Source: an uncultured Collinsella sp.
Lineage (GTDB): Bacteria; Actinomycetota; Coriobacteriia; Coriobacteriales; Coriobacteriaceae
Length of the DNA: 6,580 bases
Assembly: GCA_900549245.1 (NCBI GenBank)
Contig: URNQ01000106.1
Location: 1-6,580, forward strand
Direction: 5' to 3'
Position 1 is the stretch's first letter; the number at the start of each line of letters is the position of its first letter. Of this stretch, positions 1 to 5,897 are shown one piece after another. Under the pieces are notes generated by a model, which saw nothing but the letters and a program-made list of their open reading frames with translations, did no database searches and had not been told where the DNA came from. Made by a program: the position numbers and the translations under genes.

Positions 1-1437
1 CCTCGAACACCCCCGACCCAGCCACATCGCGCGCAGGTCGAGGCACTCGATGCCCTGGCCGATCACCAAAGTGTTCTGGCCGTTATGGGAACGGGGCGCG
101 GCAAGTCTCTTATCTTCCATGTGCACGCCGCGCGCGAGGCGGTCCTTCGTGGGCGTGCGAGCATCTTTGTCTATCCGCTGCGTGCGCTCGTTGCCGACCA
201 GGCCTATCACCTCTCATCGACGATGGCTGCGCTTGGGATTGGCGTGGGCGTGTTGACCGGCGAGACCGTGGAAGCAGCGCGCGATGACGTGTTTGCCGGC
301 CTGGCTTCGGGCCGCACCGGCATCGTGCTCACGACGCCCGAGTTCCTGTCCATTCACCGCGACCGCTTTGCGCGCTCGGGGCGTATCGGATTTGTCGTTA
401 TTGACGAGGCGCATCATGCCGGTCTTGCCAAGGGCGGCGACCGCAGCGCCTATCTCGACATGCCCGATATCCTCAAGGCTCTGGGCGACCCGGTCGTTCT
501 GGCCACGACTGCCACCGCAACGGCTCCGGTTGTGGCCGAGCTCGCCCGCGTGCTACCGATTACCCGTACGGTGGTCGACGAGACGGTGCGCGAGAACTTG
601 CAGCTCGAGGACGACCGAGATCTTGCGAGCCGCGAAAACCGCCTGGTGTCAATCGTGGCGACGGGGGAGAAGACCGTCATCTACGTCAACTCGCGTGATC
701 AGTCCGTGGCGCTTGCCAAGACGCTACGCAAACGCGTTCCCGACTACGCGTCGCATATCGCCTTTTACAACGCGGGCCTTACACGCACCGACCGCCATCG
801 CGTAGAGGAGGCGTTTCGTGACGGAAGCCTCAGCTGCATCGTCTCGACCTCTGCCTTTGGCGAGGGCGTCAACCTTCCCGATATTCGCCATGTCGTGCTC
901 TACCACATGCCGTTTGGTGCGATTGAGTTTAACCAGATGAGTGGCCGTGCCGGTCGCGATGGACAGCCCGCCGTGATTCACCTGCTCTATTCGTCGCGTG
1001 ACGCTCGTATTAATGAACGCCTGCTCGATTGTTATGCGCCCGAGCGCGATGAGCTTGTCACGCTCTATCGAGCGCTGCAGACCATGTGGCGCTCCAACCG
1101 TGGCAAGACGGGGGACGATTCATTCTGCGCGAGCGATATCGACATCGCTCAGATGTGTCTTGCCATCGATGCCCGCACGCCGGTCGACGAGCGCTCGGTG
1201 GCAAGCGGCCTGGGAATCTTCGAAGAACTCGGTTTCTGCCGCGTTTCGGGGTTTGACGATACGCGTCGCATCGCGATGGCCGAAAACCCCGGTCGCGTGC
1301 AATTAAGCAGGTCAATTCGCTATTTGGAGGGCTTGCGCTCGCGCATGGAGTTCTCGGCTTTCCGGAGTTGGGCGCTCGATTCGTGTGCTTCTGATATGCT
1401 AGCCAAAGTTAACCGCCCGATCGTACCGCGGGCCTAG
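1..1437 (+). CDS. RecQ-like superfamily 2 helicase with RecJ-like C-terminal tail, 5'-truncated by the window
   Basis: The reading frame is open from base 1, so the gene starts upstream; 478 codons are visible. The ATG at 85 cannot be the start because it lies inside the nucleotide-binding motif. Numbering codons from base 1, the helicase motifs run in order: Walker A GTGRGKS (30-36), DEAH in VIDEAHH (about 135-138), motif III TTATAT (169-174), motif IV near TVIYVNSRDQ (225-234), motif V around STSAFGEGVNLPD (282-294) and motif VI QMSGRAGRDG (312-321). Motifs V and VI are of RecQ type, implying ATP-driven 3'-5' DNA unwinding. The RQC zinc cysteines and an HRDC domain of true RecQ are not seen. 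The last 130 or so residues (from APERDELVTLYRAL to NRPIVP) resemble the C-terminal domain of Firmicute RecJ, from memory. A RecJ exonuclease-helicase fusion is therefore likely but unproven, since the DHH nuclease part would lie outside the window. The stop TAG lies 15 bases before relA, which suggests co-transcription. Helicase identity is secure; the full gene name is not. Confidence 0.85.
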   Translation, partial: PRTPPTQPHRAQVEALDALADHQSVLAVMGTGRGKSLIFHVHAAREAVLRGRASIFVYPLRALVADQAYHLSSTMAALGIGVGVLTGETVEAARDDVFAGLASGRTGIVLTTPEFLSIHRDRFARSGRIGFVVIDEAHHAGLAKGGDRSAYLDMPDILKALGDPVVLATTATATAPVVAELARVLPITRTVVDETVRENLQLEDDRDLASRENRLVSIVATGEKTVIYVNSRDQSVALAKTLRKRVPDYASHIAFYNAGLTRTDRHRVEEAFRDGSLSCIVSTSAFGEGVNLPDIRHVVLYHMPFGAIEFNQMSGRAGRDGQPAVIHLLYSSRDARINERLLDCYAPERDELVTLYRALQTMWRSNRGKTGDDSFCASDIDIAQMCLAIDARTPVDERSVASGLGIFEELGFCRVSGFDDTRRIAMAENPGRVQLSRSIRYLEGLRSRMEFSAFRSWALDSCASDMLAKVNRPIVPRA

Positions 1438-1452
1438 GGGAAGGGGACCTCG

Positions 1453-3813
1453 ATGGATGCCGCAGCCCGTACCGCCCATGATTCCACCCTCCAGCCTTTT
1501 TCGGAGATGGAGCACTATAAACATGCCGATGAGCTGCCGCCCGAGATTATGGCGGACAGCTACGACAAGCTGGAGCGTCTGTGCCTCAAATATATGAATG
1601 AGGATGACTTCTCCAAGGTGGAGCAGGCCTACTGCTTTGCTGCCGAGAAGCACTGCAACCAAAAGCGCCGCTCGGGCGAGATGTACATTAACCATCCTGT
1701 CGAGGTGGCTATCATTCTGTCAGACCTCAAGATGGACTGCGACGTGGTGTGCGCCGCGTTGCTGCACGATACCGTCGAGGACACCGAGACCTCGCTTACC
1801 GATGTTTCCGGCCTGTTTGGCGATACGGTGGCCGAGCTCGTCGATGGCGTGACCAAGCTCACCAACATCGAAGTTGACAGCATGGACGAGAAGCAGGCGC
1901 TTACGCTGCGAAAGATGTTCCTTGCCATGTCCAAGGACATTCGCGTCATCATCGTCAAGCTCGCCGACCGCCTGCATAACATGCGCACGCTTGCCGCCCT
2001 GCGCGAGGACCGCCGTCTGTTTAAGGCGCGCGAGACCATGGACGTATACGCGCCTCTGGCCGACCGCCTGGGCATGAGCTCTATCAAGTGGGAGCTCGAG
2101 GACCTGTCCTTCTTCTACTTGGAGCCCGATGCCTACCAGCGCATCGCGCGCATGGTAGCCGAGTCGCGCGAGGTTCGCGAGCGTTATTTGGCCGAGACCA
2201 TCAAGACGCTCACCGATGAGCTCAATCGCATTGGTCTTGAGGACTTTCAAATTAACGGTCGTTCCAAGCACTATTGGTCCATCTATCAAAAGATGAAGCG
2301 CAAGGGCAAGGAGTTCTCCGAGATTTACGACCTGGTGGCGCTGCGCGTCATCACTCATTCGGTACGTGATTGCTATTCCACGCTTGGCGCCGTGCATACC
2401 TTGTGGCATCCCATGCCCGGTCGTTTTAAAGACTATATTGCCATGCCCAAGGTCAATAACTACCAGTCGCTTCACACGACGGTTATCGGTCCCACTGCCC
2501 GTCCGCTCGAGATTCAGATTCGAACTTACGAGATGCACGAGCAGGCAGAGTACGGCATCGCCGCCCACTGGTTGTACAAGAAGTCGGGCGGATCGTCTGC
2601 CTCTAAGACCAACGATGCGCAGCGTCTGGACGATCAGATTAACTGGCTCAAGCACTCACTCGACTGGGCGGCGTCTGACGAGATCACCGACGCCAAGGAA
2701 TACCTGCACTCGCTGAAGGTCGACCTCTTCGATCAGGAGATCTTCGTCTTTACGCCCAAGGGCGAGGTCATGGCGCTTCGTGCCGGTTCTACACCGCTCG
2801 ACTTTGCCTATGCCGTTCACACCGAGGTCGGAAACCACTGCGTCGGCGCCAAGATCAACGGTGCGGTGGCCCCGCTCACGCACGAGATCAAGACGGGCGA
2901 TCGTGTCGAAATCCTGACCAACAAGAGCTCCAAGCCGTCGCGTGATTGGCTCAAGATCGTCAAGACGCCTTCCGCCAAGTCAAAGATCCGCCGTTACTTC
3001 GCCGCCGCGACCAAGGACGACGACGCTGCTGCCGGCCGCGATATACTGGCTAAGGACCTGCGCAAGCGCGGGTATGGCATCTCTACGCCGCGATCCACGC
3101 GTGCGCTCAACGCCGTGGCGGAGCAGTTTAACTTCAAGCAGCTCGAGGACCTGTTTGCAGCCGTTGGCGCGGGTAAGGTTGCCCCGCGCGCTGTGGGCAA
3201 TAAGGTCGAGCAAATCTTGGACCCCAAGCCCGAGGAACAGCTCACCAAGGCCGAGGCTATCGCCGAGGTCGTAAAGCAGCCCGCTCGCGGCTCCAACCGC
3301 AAGCCGCAAAAGCGCGGTAAGAGCGCCAGTAACGGCATTATCGTCAAGGGTGAGAGCAACAGCGGCTTGCTGGTCCGTCTGGCTCATTGCTGCAACCCCG
3401 TGACGGGCGACGACATCGTCGGCTTCATCACGCGCGGTCGTGGCGTTTCGGTGCATCGCGCCAACTGCCCCAACGTCAAGGGCCTTATGGAACATCCCGA
3501 GCGCATGATTGACGTAGAGTGGGATGGTGCTGCCGATACGCTTTTCCAGGTCGAGATTGTGGTCGAGTGCCTGGACCGCATGGGCCTGCTCAAAGACGTC
3601 ACCATCGCCATTGGCGATGCAGGCGGCAATATTCTTTCCGCCGCCACCTCGACTAACCGCGAGGGTATTGCAACCCTGCGCTTTATGGTCGAGATTTCGG
3701 ATGCGAGCGGCCTGGATCCGCTACTGGCATCCATTAGCAGCGTCGACTCGGTCTATGACGCACGCCGTTTGATGCCTGGCGAGGGTGGGGCTCAGCTCAA
3801 GCGTCGCGTATAG
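1453..3813 (+). CDS. relA: Bifunctional (p)ppGpp synthetase/hydrolase, RelA/SpoT (Rel) family
   Basis: This 786-residue cytoplasmic enzyme makes the alarmone (p)ppGpp from ATP and GDP/GTP and also hydrolyses it, driving the stringent response from the ribosome. All domains of a long RSH protein are present. The HD hydrolase domain (about 60-210) keeps H81, H105-D106 with E109-D110, and D172 in KLADRLHNM, so it should be active. The synthetase domain (about 240-375) has GRSKHYWSIYQKM (269-281), YDLVALRVI (292-300), RFKD (324-327), YQSLHT (337-342) and EIQIRT (353-358). RFKD is the signature of bifunctional Rel/SpoT enzymes, as opposed to the acidic motif of synthetase-only RelA. A TGS domain follows (about 428-490), then a helical linker, a zinc-finger region with C646-C647, H669 and C672, and an ACT domain (about 697-775). 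The ATG at 1453 follows a purine-rich AAGGGGA at a usable distance; an alternative ATG at 1507 is less well served. The length is normal for the family. No key residue is missing. A single such enzyme usually serves a Gram-positive cell. Confidence 0.96.
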   Translation: MDAAARTAHDSTLQPFSEMEHYKHADELPPEIMADSYDKLERLCLKYMNEDDFSKVEQAYCFAAEKHCNQKRRSGEMYINHPVEVAIILSDLKMDCDVVCAALLHDTVEDTETSLTDVSGLFGDTVAELVDGVTKLTNIEVDSMDEKQALTLRKMFLAMSKDIRVIIVKLADRLHNMRTLAALREDRRLFKARETMDVYAPLADRLGMSSIKWELEDLSFFYLEPDAYQRIARMVAESREVRERYLAETIKTLTDELNRIGLEDFQINGRSKHYWSIYQKMKRKGKEFSEIYDLVALRVITHSVRDCYSTLGAVHTLWHPMPGRFKDYIAMPKVNNYQSLHTTVIGPTARPLEIQIRTYEMHEQAEYGIAAHWLYKKSGGSSASKTNDAQRLDDQINWLKHSLDWAASDEITDAKEYLHSLKVDLFDQEIFVFTPKGEVMALRAGSTPLDFAYAVHTEVGNHCVGAKINGAVAPLTHEIKTGDRVEILTNKSSKPSRDWLKIVKTPSAKSKIRRYFAAATKDDDAAAGRDILAKDLRKRGYGISTPRSTRALNAVAEQFNFKQLEDLFAAVGAGKVAPRAVGNKVEQILDPKPEEQLTKAEAIAEVVKQPARGSNRKPQKRGKSASNGIIVKGESNSGLLVRLAHCCNPVTGDDIVGFITRGRGVSVHRANCPNVKGLMEHPERMIDVEWDGAADTLFQVEIVVECLDRMGLLKDVTIAIGDAGGNILSAATSTNREGIATLRFMVEISDASGLDPLLASISSVDSVYDARRLMPGEGGAQLKRRV

Positions 3814-3851
3814 GCGTAACGAGCGCGCGACAGTAATGATATTGGCTACGT

Positions 3852-3875
3852 TCGAGGCATCGATTGATGCCTCGA
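3852..3875. repeat. Perfect 10-bp inverted repeat between relA and the metallo-hydrolase gene
   Basis: TCGAGGCATC (3852-3861) is followed by a four-base loop GATT and the exact complement GATGCCTCGA (3866-3875). The hairpin sits 38 bases past the relA stop and 9 bases before the ribosome binding site of the next gene. No T-run follows (the next bases are CGCTTATAG), so it is not a standard intrinsic terminator. It could be an operator for a dimeric regulator, or an RNA hairpin that affects processing or relative expression of the two genes. The inverted repeat is directly visible; its function is unknown. Confidence 0.7.
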
Positions 3876-3884
3876 CGCTTATAG

Positions 3885-3891
3885 AAGGAGG
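3885..3891 (+). promoter_or_regulatory. Strong ribosome binding site of the metallo-hydrolase gene
   Basis: AAGGAGG is a near-complete Shine-Dalgarno sequence, eight bases before the ATG at 3900. It fixes that start and suggests independent, efficient translation initiation rather than coupling to relA. Confidence 0.85.
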
Positions 3892-3899
3892 GCGCACGC

Positions 3900-4583
3900 A
3901 TGGACGCTGCGGCTTTGGACTTAACCCCTCAGGGTACGGCTTCGATTGAGGCGCTTGTAAACGGCCCTATCCAGACCAACAGTTATGCCGTTATTTCGAG
4001 TGGTGAATGCTTGATTATCGACCCCGCTTGGGAAGGCGAAAGCCTCGTTGCGCATATCCGAGCCGAACGCCCTGATGTGCATGTGCTCGGCTCCGTTTGT
4101 ACGCATGGTCATGCCGACCATGTTGGCGGTGTCGCTGGAGTTCGTGCCGCCGTTGGCGCTGACGCCCTGTACGAGCTGTGCGGCAAAGATGCGGCTGTGC
4201 CGCATGCGAATATCGAGGAGCAGCGAGCGATGTGGGGCATCGAGACGCCCGATCCAGGCGAGCCGACGCGGCTGCTTGCCGAGGGCGATACCATTGAGCT
4301 CGGCGACATTTGCCTACAGGTAATCGAGACGCCCGGTCACACGCCGGGCGGCATTGTCTTGTTCGCCGCCACCGAGCAGGGAAACATCGCCTTTGTTGGC
4401 GACACGCTATTCCCGGGCAGCCACGGTCGCACCGACCTTTCCGGTGGCGACGAGGCGGCTATTCTGCGCTCGCTCTCCAAGCTCGCCCGGCTTCTTCCGC
4501 CCGATACCGTTTGCCTAACCGGCCATGGCGATTCGACCACCATGGCACGCGAGCTCATGCAGAACCCTTTCATGCAGATGTAG
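3900..4583 (+). CDS. Metallo-beta-lactamase-fold hydrolase, glyoxalase II-like
   Basis: This 227-residue soluble protein has the complete metal site of the metallo-beta-lactamase fold. The signature THGHADH gives H69, H71, D73 and H74; PGHTPGG supplies H147; GDTLF supplies the bridging D168; and GHG near the C terminus supplies H209. The early NGPIQTNSYAV and IIDP segments are typical of the small glyoxalase II-like branch (YcbL/GloB type), which hydrolyses thioesters such as S-lactoylglutathione or related substrates. The actual substrate cannot be read from sequence, and actinobacteria often use thiols other than glutathione. There is no signal peptide or membrane segment, so it should be cytoplasmic. 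It lies 86 bases after relA on the same strand, and hydrolases of this kind sit near relA in many Firmicutes (from memory), so co-transcription with relA is plausible. The start is set by a strong ribosome binding site. Fold and metal ligands are secure; substrate and gene symbol are not. Confidence 0.92.
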   Translation: MDAAALDLTPQGTASIEALVNGPIQTNSYAVISSGECLIIDPAWEGESLVAHIRAERPDVHVLGSVCTHGHADHVGGVAGVRAAVGADALYELCGKDAAVPHANIEEQRAMWGIETPDPGEPTRLLAEGDTIELGDICLQVIETPGHTPGGIVLFAATEQGNIAFVGDTLFPGSHGRTDLSGGDEAAILRSLSKLARLLPPDTVCLTGHGDSTTMARELMQNPFMQM

Positions 4584-4636
4584 CTTAATGGTCGGCTTTT
4601 GAAGCACGAGAAGCGTCCAGACGTCAAGCTATTTTT
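4581..4636 (+). terminator. Possible weak terminator with a long-range stem after the metallo-hydrolase gene
   Basis: TAGCTT (4581-4586, overlapping the stop codon) can pair perfectly with AAGCTA (4626-4631), which is directly followed by TTTTT (4632-4636). The 39 enclosed bases contain two small hairpins, GCTT-TTG-AAGC and GCGT-CCAG-ACGT, which could shorten the effective loop. The stem is short and AT-rich, so termination would be weak at best. No better terminator is visible between this gene and fba. Confidence 0.3.
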
Positions 4637-4709
4637 CCCCAACGGGTCGATTCCGTAGGGCAAACGGTCAAAAAAGTCTGTTTGGACGATATTCGTGAAC
4701 AAACGAACG

Positions 4710-4737
4710 TTTATGCTCGGGTGCGCCGTGGTAAAAT
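4710..4737 (+). promoter_or_regulatory. Predicted extended -10 promoter of fba
   Basis: TGGTAAAAT at 4729-4737 is an extended -10 element: TG, one base, then TAAAAT, one mismatch from TATAAT. A weak -35 candidate TTTATG (4710-4715) lies 16 bases upstream, and an extended -10 can compensate for a poor -35. Transcription would start near 4744, giving a leader of about 34 bases that includes the fba ribosome binding site. This fits a separately and strongly transcribed glycolytic gene. Confidence 0.6.
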
Positions 4738-4763
4738 CTCAGGCGTTATCGGAGCAACCTTAC

Positions 4764-4770
4764 AGGAGGT
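4764..4770 (+). promoter_or_regulatory. Ribosome binding site that fixes the fba start
   Basis: AGGAGGT lies seven bases before the ATG at 4778. The frame is open upstream to a TTG at 4682, but that longer version would run through the promoter and this site, so the ATG at 4778 is the true start. Confidence 0.9.
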
Positions 4771-4777
4771 TTCTTTT

Positions 4778-5644
4778 ATGCTCGTCAACGCAGCAGACAT
4801 GCTCAAGAAGGCTGAGGCCGGCAAGTACGGTCTCGGTGCCTTCAACACCAACAACCTCGAGTGGACCCTGGCTATTCTCCAGGCCGCCGAGGAGGCCAAG
4901 TCTCCGCTGATCCTTCAGTGCACCGCTGGTGCCGCTAAGTGGATGGGCGGTTTCAAGGTCTGCGCCGACATGGTCAAGGCTGCCGTCGAGGCCACGGGCG
5001 TTACCGTTCCCGTCGCCCTTCACCTCGATCACGGTTCTTACGAGGACTGCTTCAAGTGCATCGAGGCCGGCTTCACGTCCATCATGTATGACGGCTCTCA
5101 CGAGGAGACCTTCCAGCTTAACCTCGACCGCACCAAGGAGCTCGTTGAGCTTGCCCACTCCAAGGGCATGTCCATCGAGGCCGAGGTCGGCGGCATCGGT
5201 GGCACCGAGGACGGCGTGACTTCCAGCGGCGAGCTCGCTGATCCTGCTGAGTGCAAGCAGATCGCTGACCTGGGCGTCGACTTCCTCGCCTGCGGTATCG
5301 GCAACATCCACGGCGTGTACCCCGCCGACTGGGCTGGCCTTTCCTTCGAGCGTCTGGGCGAGATCAAGGCCCAGACCGGCGACCTGCCCCTCGTCCTGCA
5401 CGGTGGCACCGGCATCCCCGAGGATCAGATCAAGAAGGCCATCTCCCTGGGCATCTCCAAGATCAACGTCAACACCGACCTGCAGCTCGTCTTCGCCAAG
5501 GGCGTCCGCGAGTACATCGAGGCTGGCAAGGATCAGCAGGGCAAGGGCTTTGACCCCCGCAAGCTCCTCAAGCCTGGTCGCGACAACATCGTTGCCCGCA
5601 CCAAGGAGCTCATGGAGGAGTTTGGCTCCGTCAACAAGGCGTAA
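4778..5644 (+). CDS. fba: Class II fructose-1,6-bisphosphate aldolase
   Basis: This 288-residue zinc enzyme reversibly cleaves fructose-1,6-bisphosphate to dihydroxyacetone phosphate and glyceraldehyde-3-phosphate in glycolysis and gluconeogenesis. The opening VNAADMLKKAEAGKYGLGAF is typical of the family. LHLDHG supplies the catalytic aspartate D85 and zinc ligand H86. EAEVGGIGGTEDG (135-146) is the conserved glycine-rich segment. GNIHGVYP supplies H178, and LHGGTGIP supplies H208 plus phosphate-binding glycines. NVNTD (230-234) is the conserved substrate-binding stretch. The length matches the short, Bacillus-like class II enzymes. Codons are strongly biased (CTC, GTC, ATC, AAG, GAG, GGC dominate), much more than in the last gene of the window, which indicates high expression. 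Its own promoter and strong ribosome binding site imply a transcription unit separate from relA. A tagatose-bisphosphate aldolase of the same superfamily is an alternative, but the lone glycolytic-style gene without sugar-operon neighbours favours Fba. Confidence 0.95.
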   Translation: MLVNAADMLKKAEAGKYGLGAFNTNNLEWTLAILQAAEEAKSPLILQCTAGAAKWMGGFKVCADMVKAAVEATGVTVPVALHLDHGSYEDCFKCIEAGFTSIMYDGSHEETFQLNLDRTKELVELAHSKGMSIEAEVGGIGGTEDGVTSSGELADPAECKQIADLGVDFLACGIGNIHGVYPADWAGLSFERLGEIKAQTGDLPLVLHGGTGIPEDQIKKAISLGISKINVNTDLQLVFAKGVREYIEAGKDQQGKGFDPRKLLKPGRDNIVARTKELMEEFGSVNKA

Positions 5645-5664
5645 GCGTCGCTAAACTTCCCGCC

Positions 5665-5756
5665 GGAAGCCCCGTCCCCCTACACTGTTTCCTTTGCGCT
5701 CACCTGGCTTCGCCAGAAGTCGCGCCAAGGAAACAGTTCCGGGGGACGGGGCTTCC
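5665..5756. repeat. 92-base near-perfect palindromic element downstream of fba
   Basis: Two 35-base arms (5665-5699 and 5722-5756) are inverted copies that match at 31 of 35 positions. Reading inward there is a 16-bp perfect stem (GGAAGCCCCGTCCCCC with its complement), a 3x3 internal loop (5681-5683 against 5738-5740), an 11-bp perfect stem (ACTGTTTCCTT with its complement), a single mismatch, and 4 bp GCGC. The 22-base centre holds its own small hairpin, CTGGC-TTC-GCCAG (5704-5716). The first bases after it are TTCGTTTAACG, so there is no proper T-run, and a good terminator lies further downstream. The size and nested symmetry suggest a dispersed palindromic repeat (REP- or MITE-like) inserted in intergenic DNA. 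It carries no reading frame of note. Its structure is directly visible; its repeat status is inference. Confidence 0.85.
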
Positions 5757-5819
5757 TTCGTTTAACGCCGCAGGGTTACGAGGCTGAATTCATTTTTAGA
5801 GGTACCGTTTATCGGTGTT

Positions 5820-5849
5820 GAGAGCTCCTTTATTGGGGCTTTCTTTTTT
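5820..5849 (+). terminator. Intrinsic terminator, probably ending the fba transcript
   Basis: GAGAGCTCC (5820-5828) pairs with GGGGCTTTC (5835-5843) over 9 bp, including two G-T pairs, with loop TTTATT. Six T residues follow at once (5844-5849). This is a standard rho-independent terminator on the + strand. It lies about 175 bases past the fba stop, and no other gene intervenes. Confidence 0.82.
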
Positions 5850-5862
5850 ATCTCGCTACAAT
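5833..5862 (+). promoter_or_regulatory. Predicted promoter of the last gene
   Basis: TACAAT (5857-5862) is a good -10 element, about 35 bases before the ATG at 5898. The best -35 candidate is TTGGGG (5833-5838) at 18-base spacing, which falls in the 3' arm of the terminator hairpin; it matches TTGACA at only three positions. The -10 is convincing but the -35 is not. Confidence 0.45.
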
Positions 5863-5897
5863 GGGCTTCAAGCGTTCTAGTGACTTGGAGTTTTGGT

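Larger units (their letters stand above)
5645..5897. other. Intergenic region between fba and the last gene
   Basis: This 253-base gap holds, in order, the large palindrome, about 60 bases of AT-richer spacer, an intrinsic terminator, and a promoter. In the spacer only a small hairpin ACCG-TTTAT-CGGT (5804-5816) is visible. No small gene with a convincing ribosome binding site was seen on either strand. Confidence 0.7.

Noticed and set aside
1391..1402. Possible relA promoter with TGATATGCTA inside the end of the helicase gene
   Set aside because: It resembles a -10 element, but no -35 at a usable distance was found and the bases encode a RecJ-like conserved tail.
85..1437. Helicase gene starting at the ATG at 85
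   Set aside because: That ATG lies immediately before the Walker A glycines, and the frame continues open to the window edge with helicase-like sequence upstream, so the gene starts outside the window.
1720..2655. 311-codon open frame on the - strand inside relA
   Set aside because: It is an antisense shadow of a well-defined gene in GC-rich DNA; it has no recognisable domain and relA is intact.
3834..3885. Possible promoter for the metallo-hydrolase gene (TAATGAT or TATAGA)
   Set aside because: Neither has a matching -35, and the second would leave a leader too short to include the ribosome binding site.
4661..4684. Imperfect hairpin CAAACGG with CTGTTTG upstream of fba
   Set aside because: It is a 7-bp AT-rich stem with one G-T pair and a ten-base loop and no T-run; it is likely to be chance pairing.
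4682..4777. In-frame 32-codon extension of fba upstream to a TTG
   Set aside because: It would run across the -10 element and the strong ribosome binding site, and aldolases of this family begin at the MLVNAADML-type start.
4760..5401. 213-codon open frame on the - strand inside fba
   Set aside because: It is produced by the biased codon use of fba; the product has no recognisable motifs.
5665..5756. The large palindrome as the fba terminator
   Set aside because: It is much longer than a terminator and is followed by mixed sequence instead of a T-run, while a standard terminator lies at 5820-5849.
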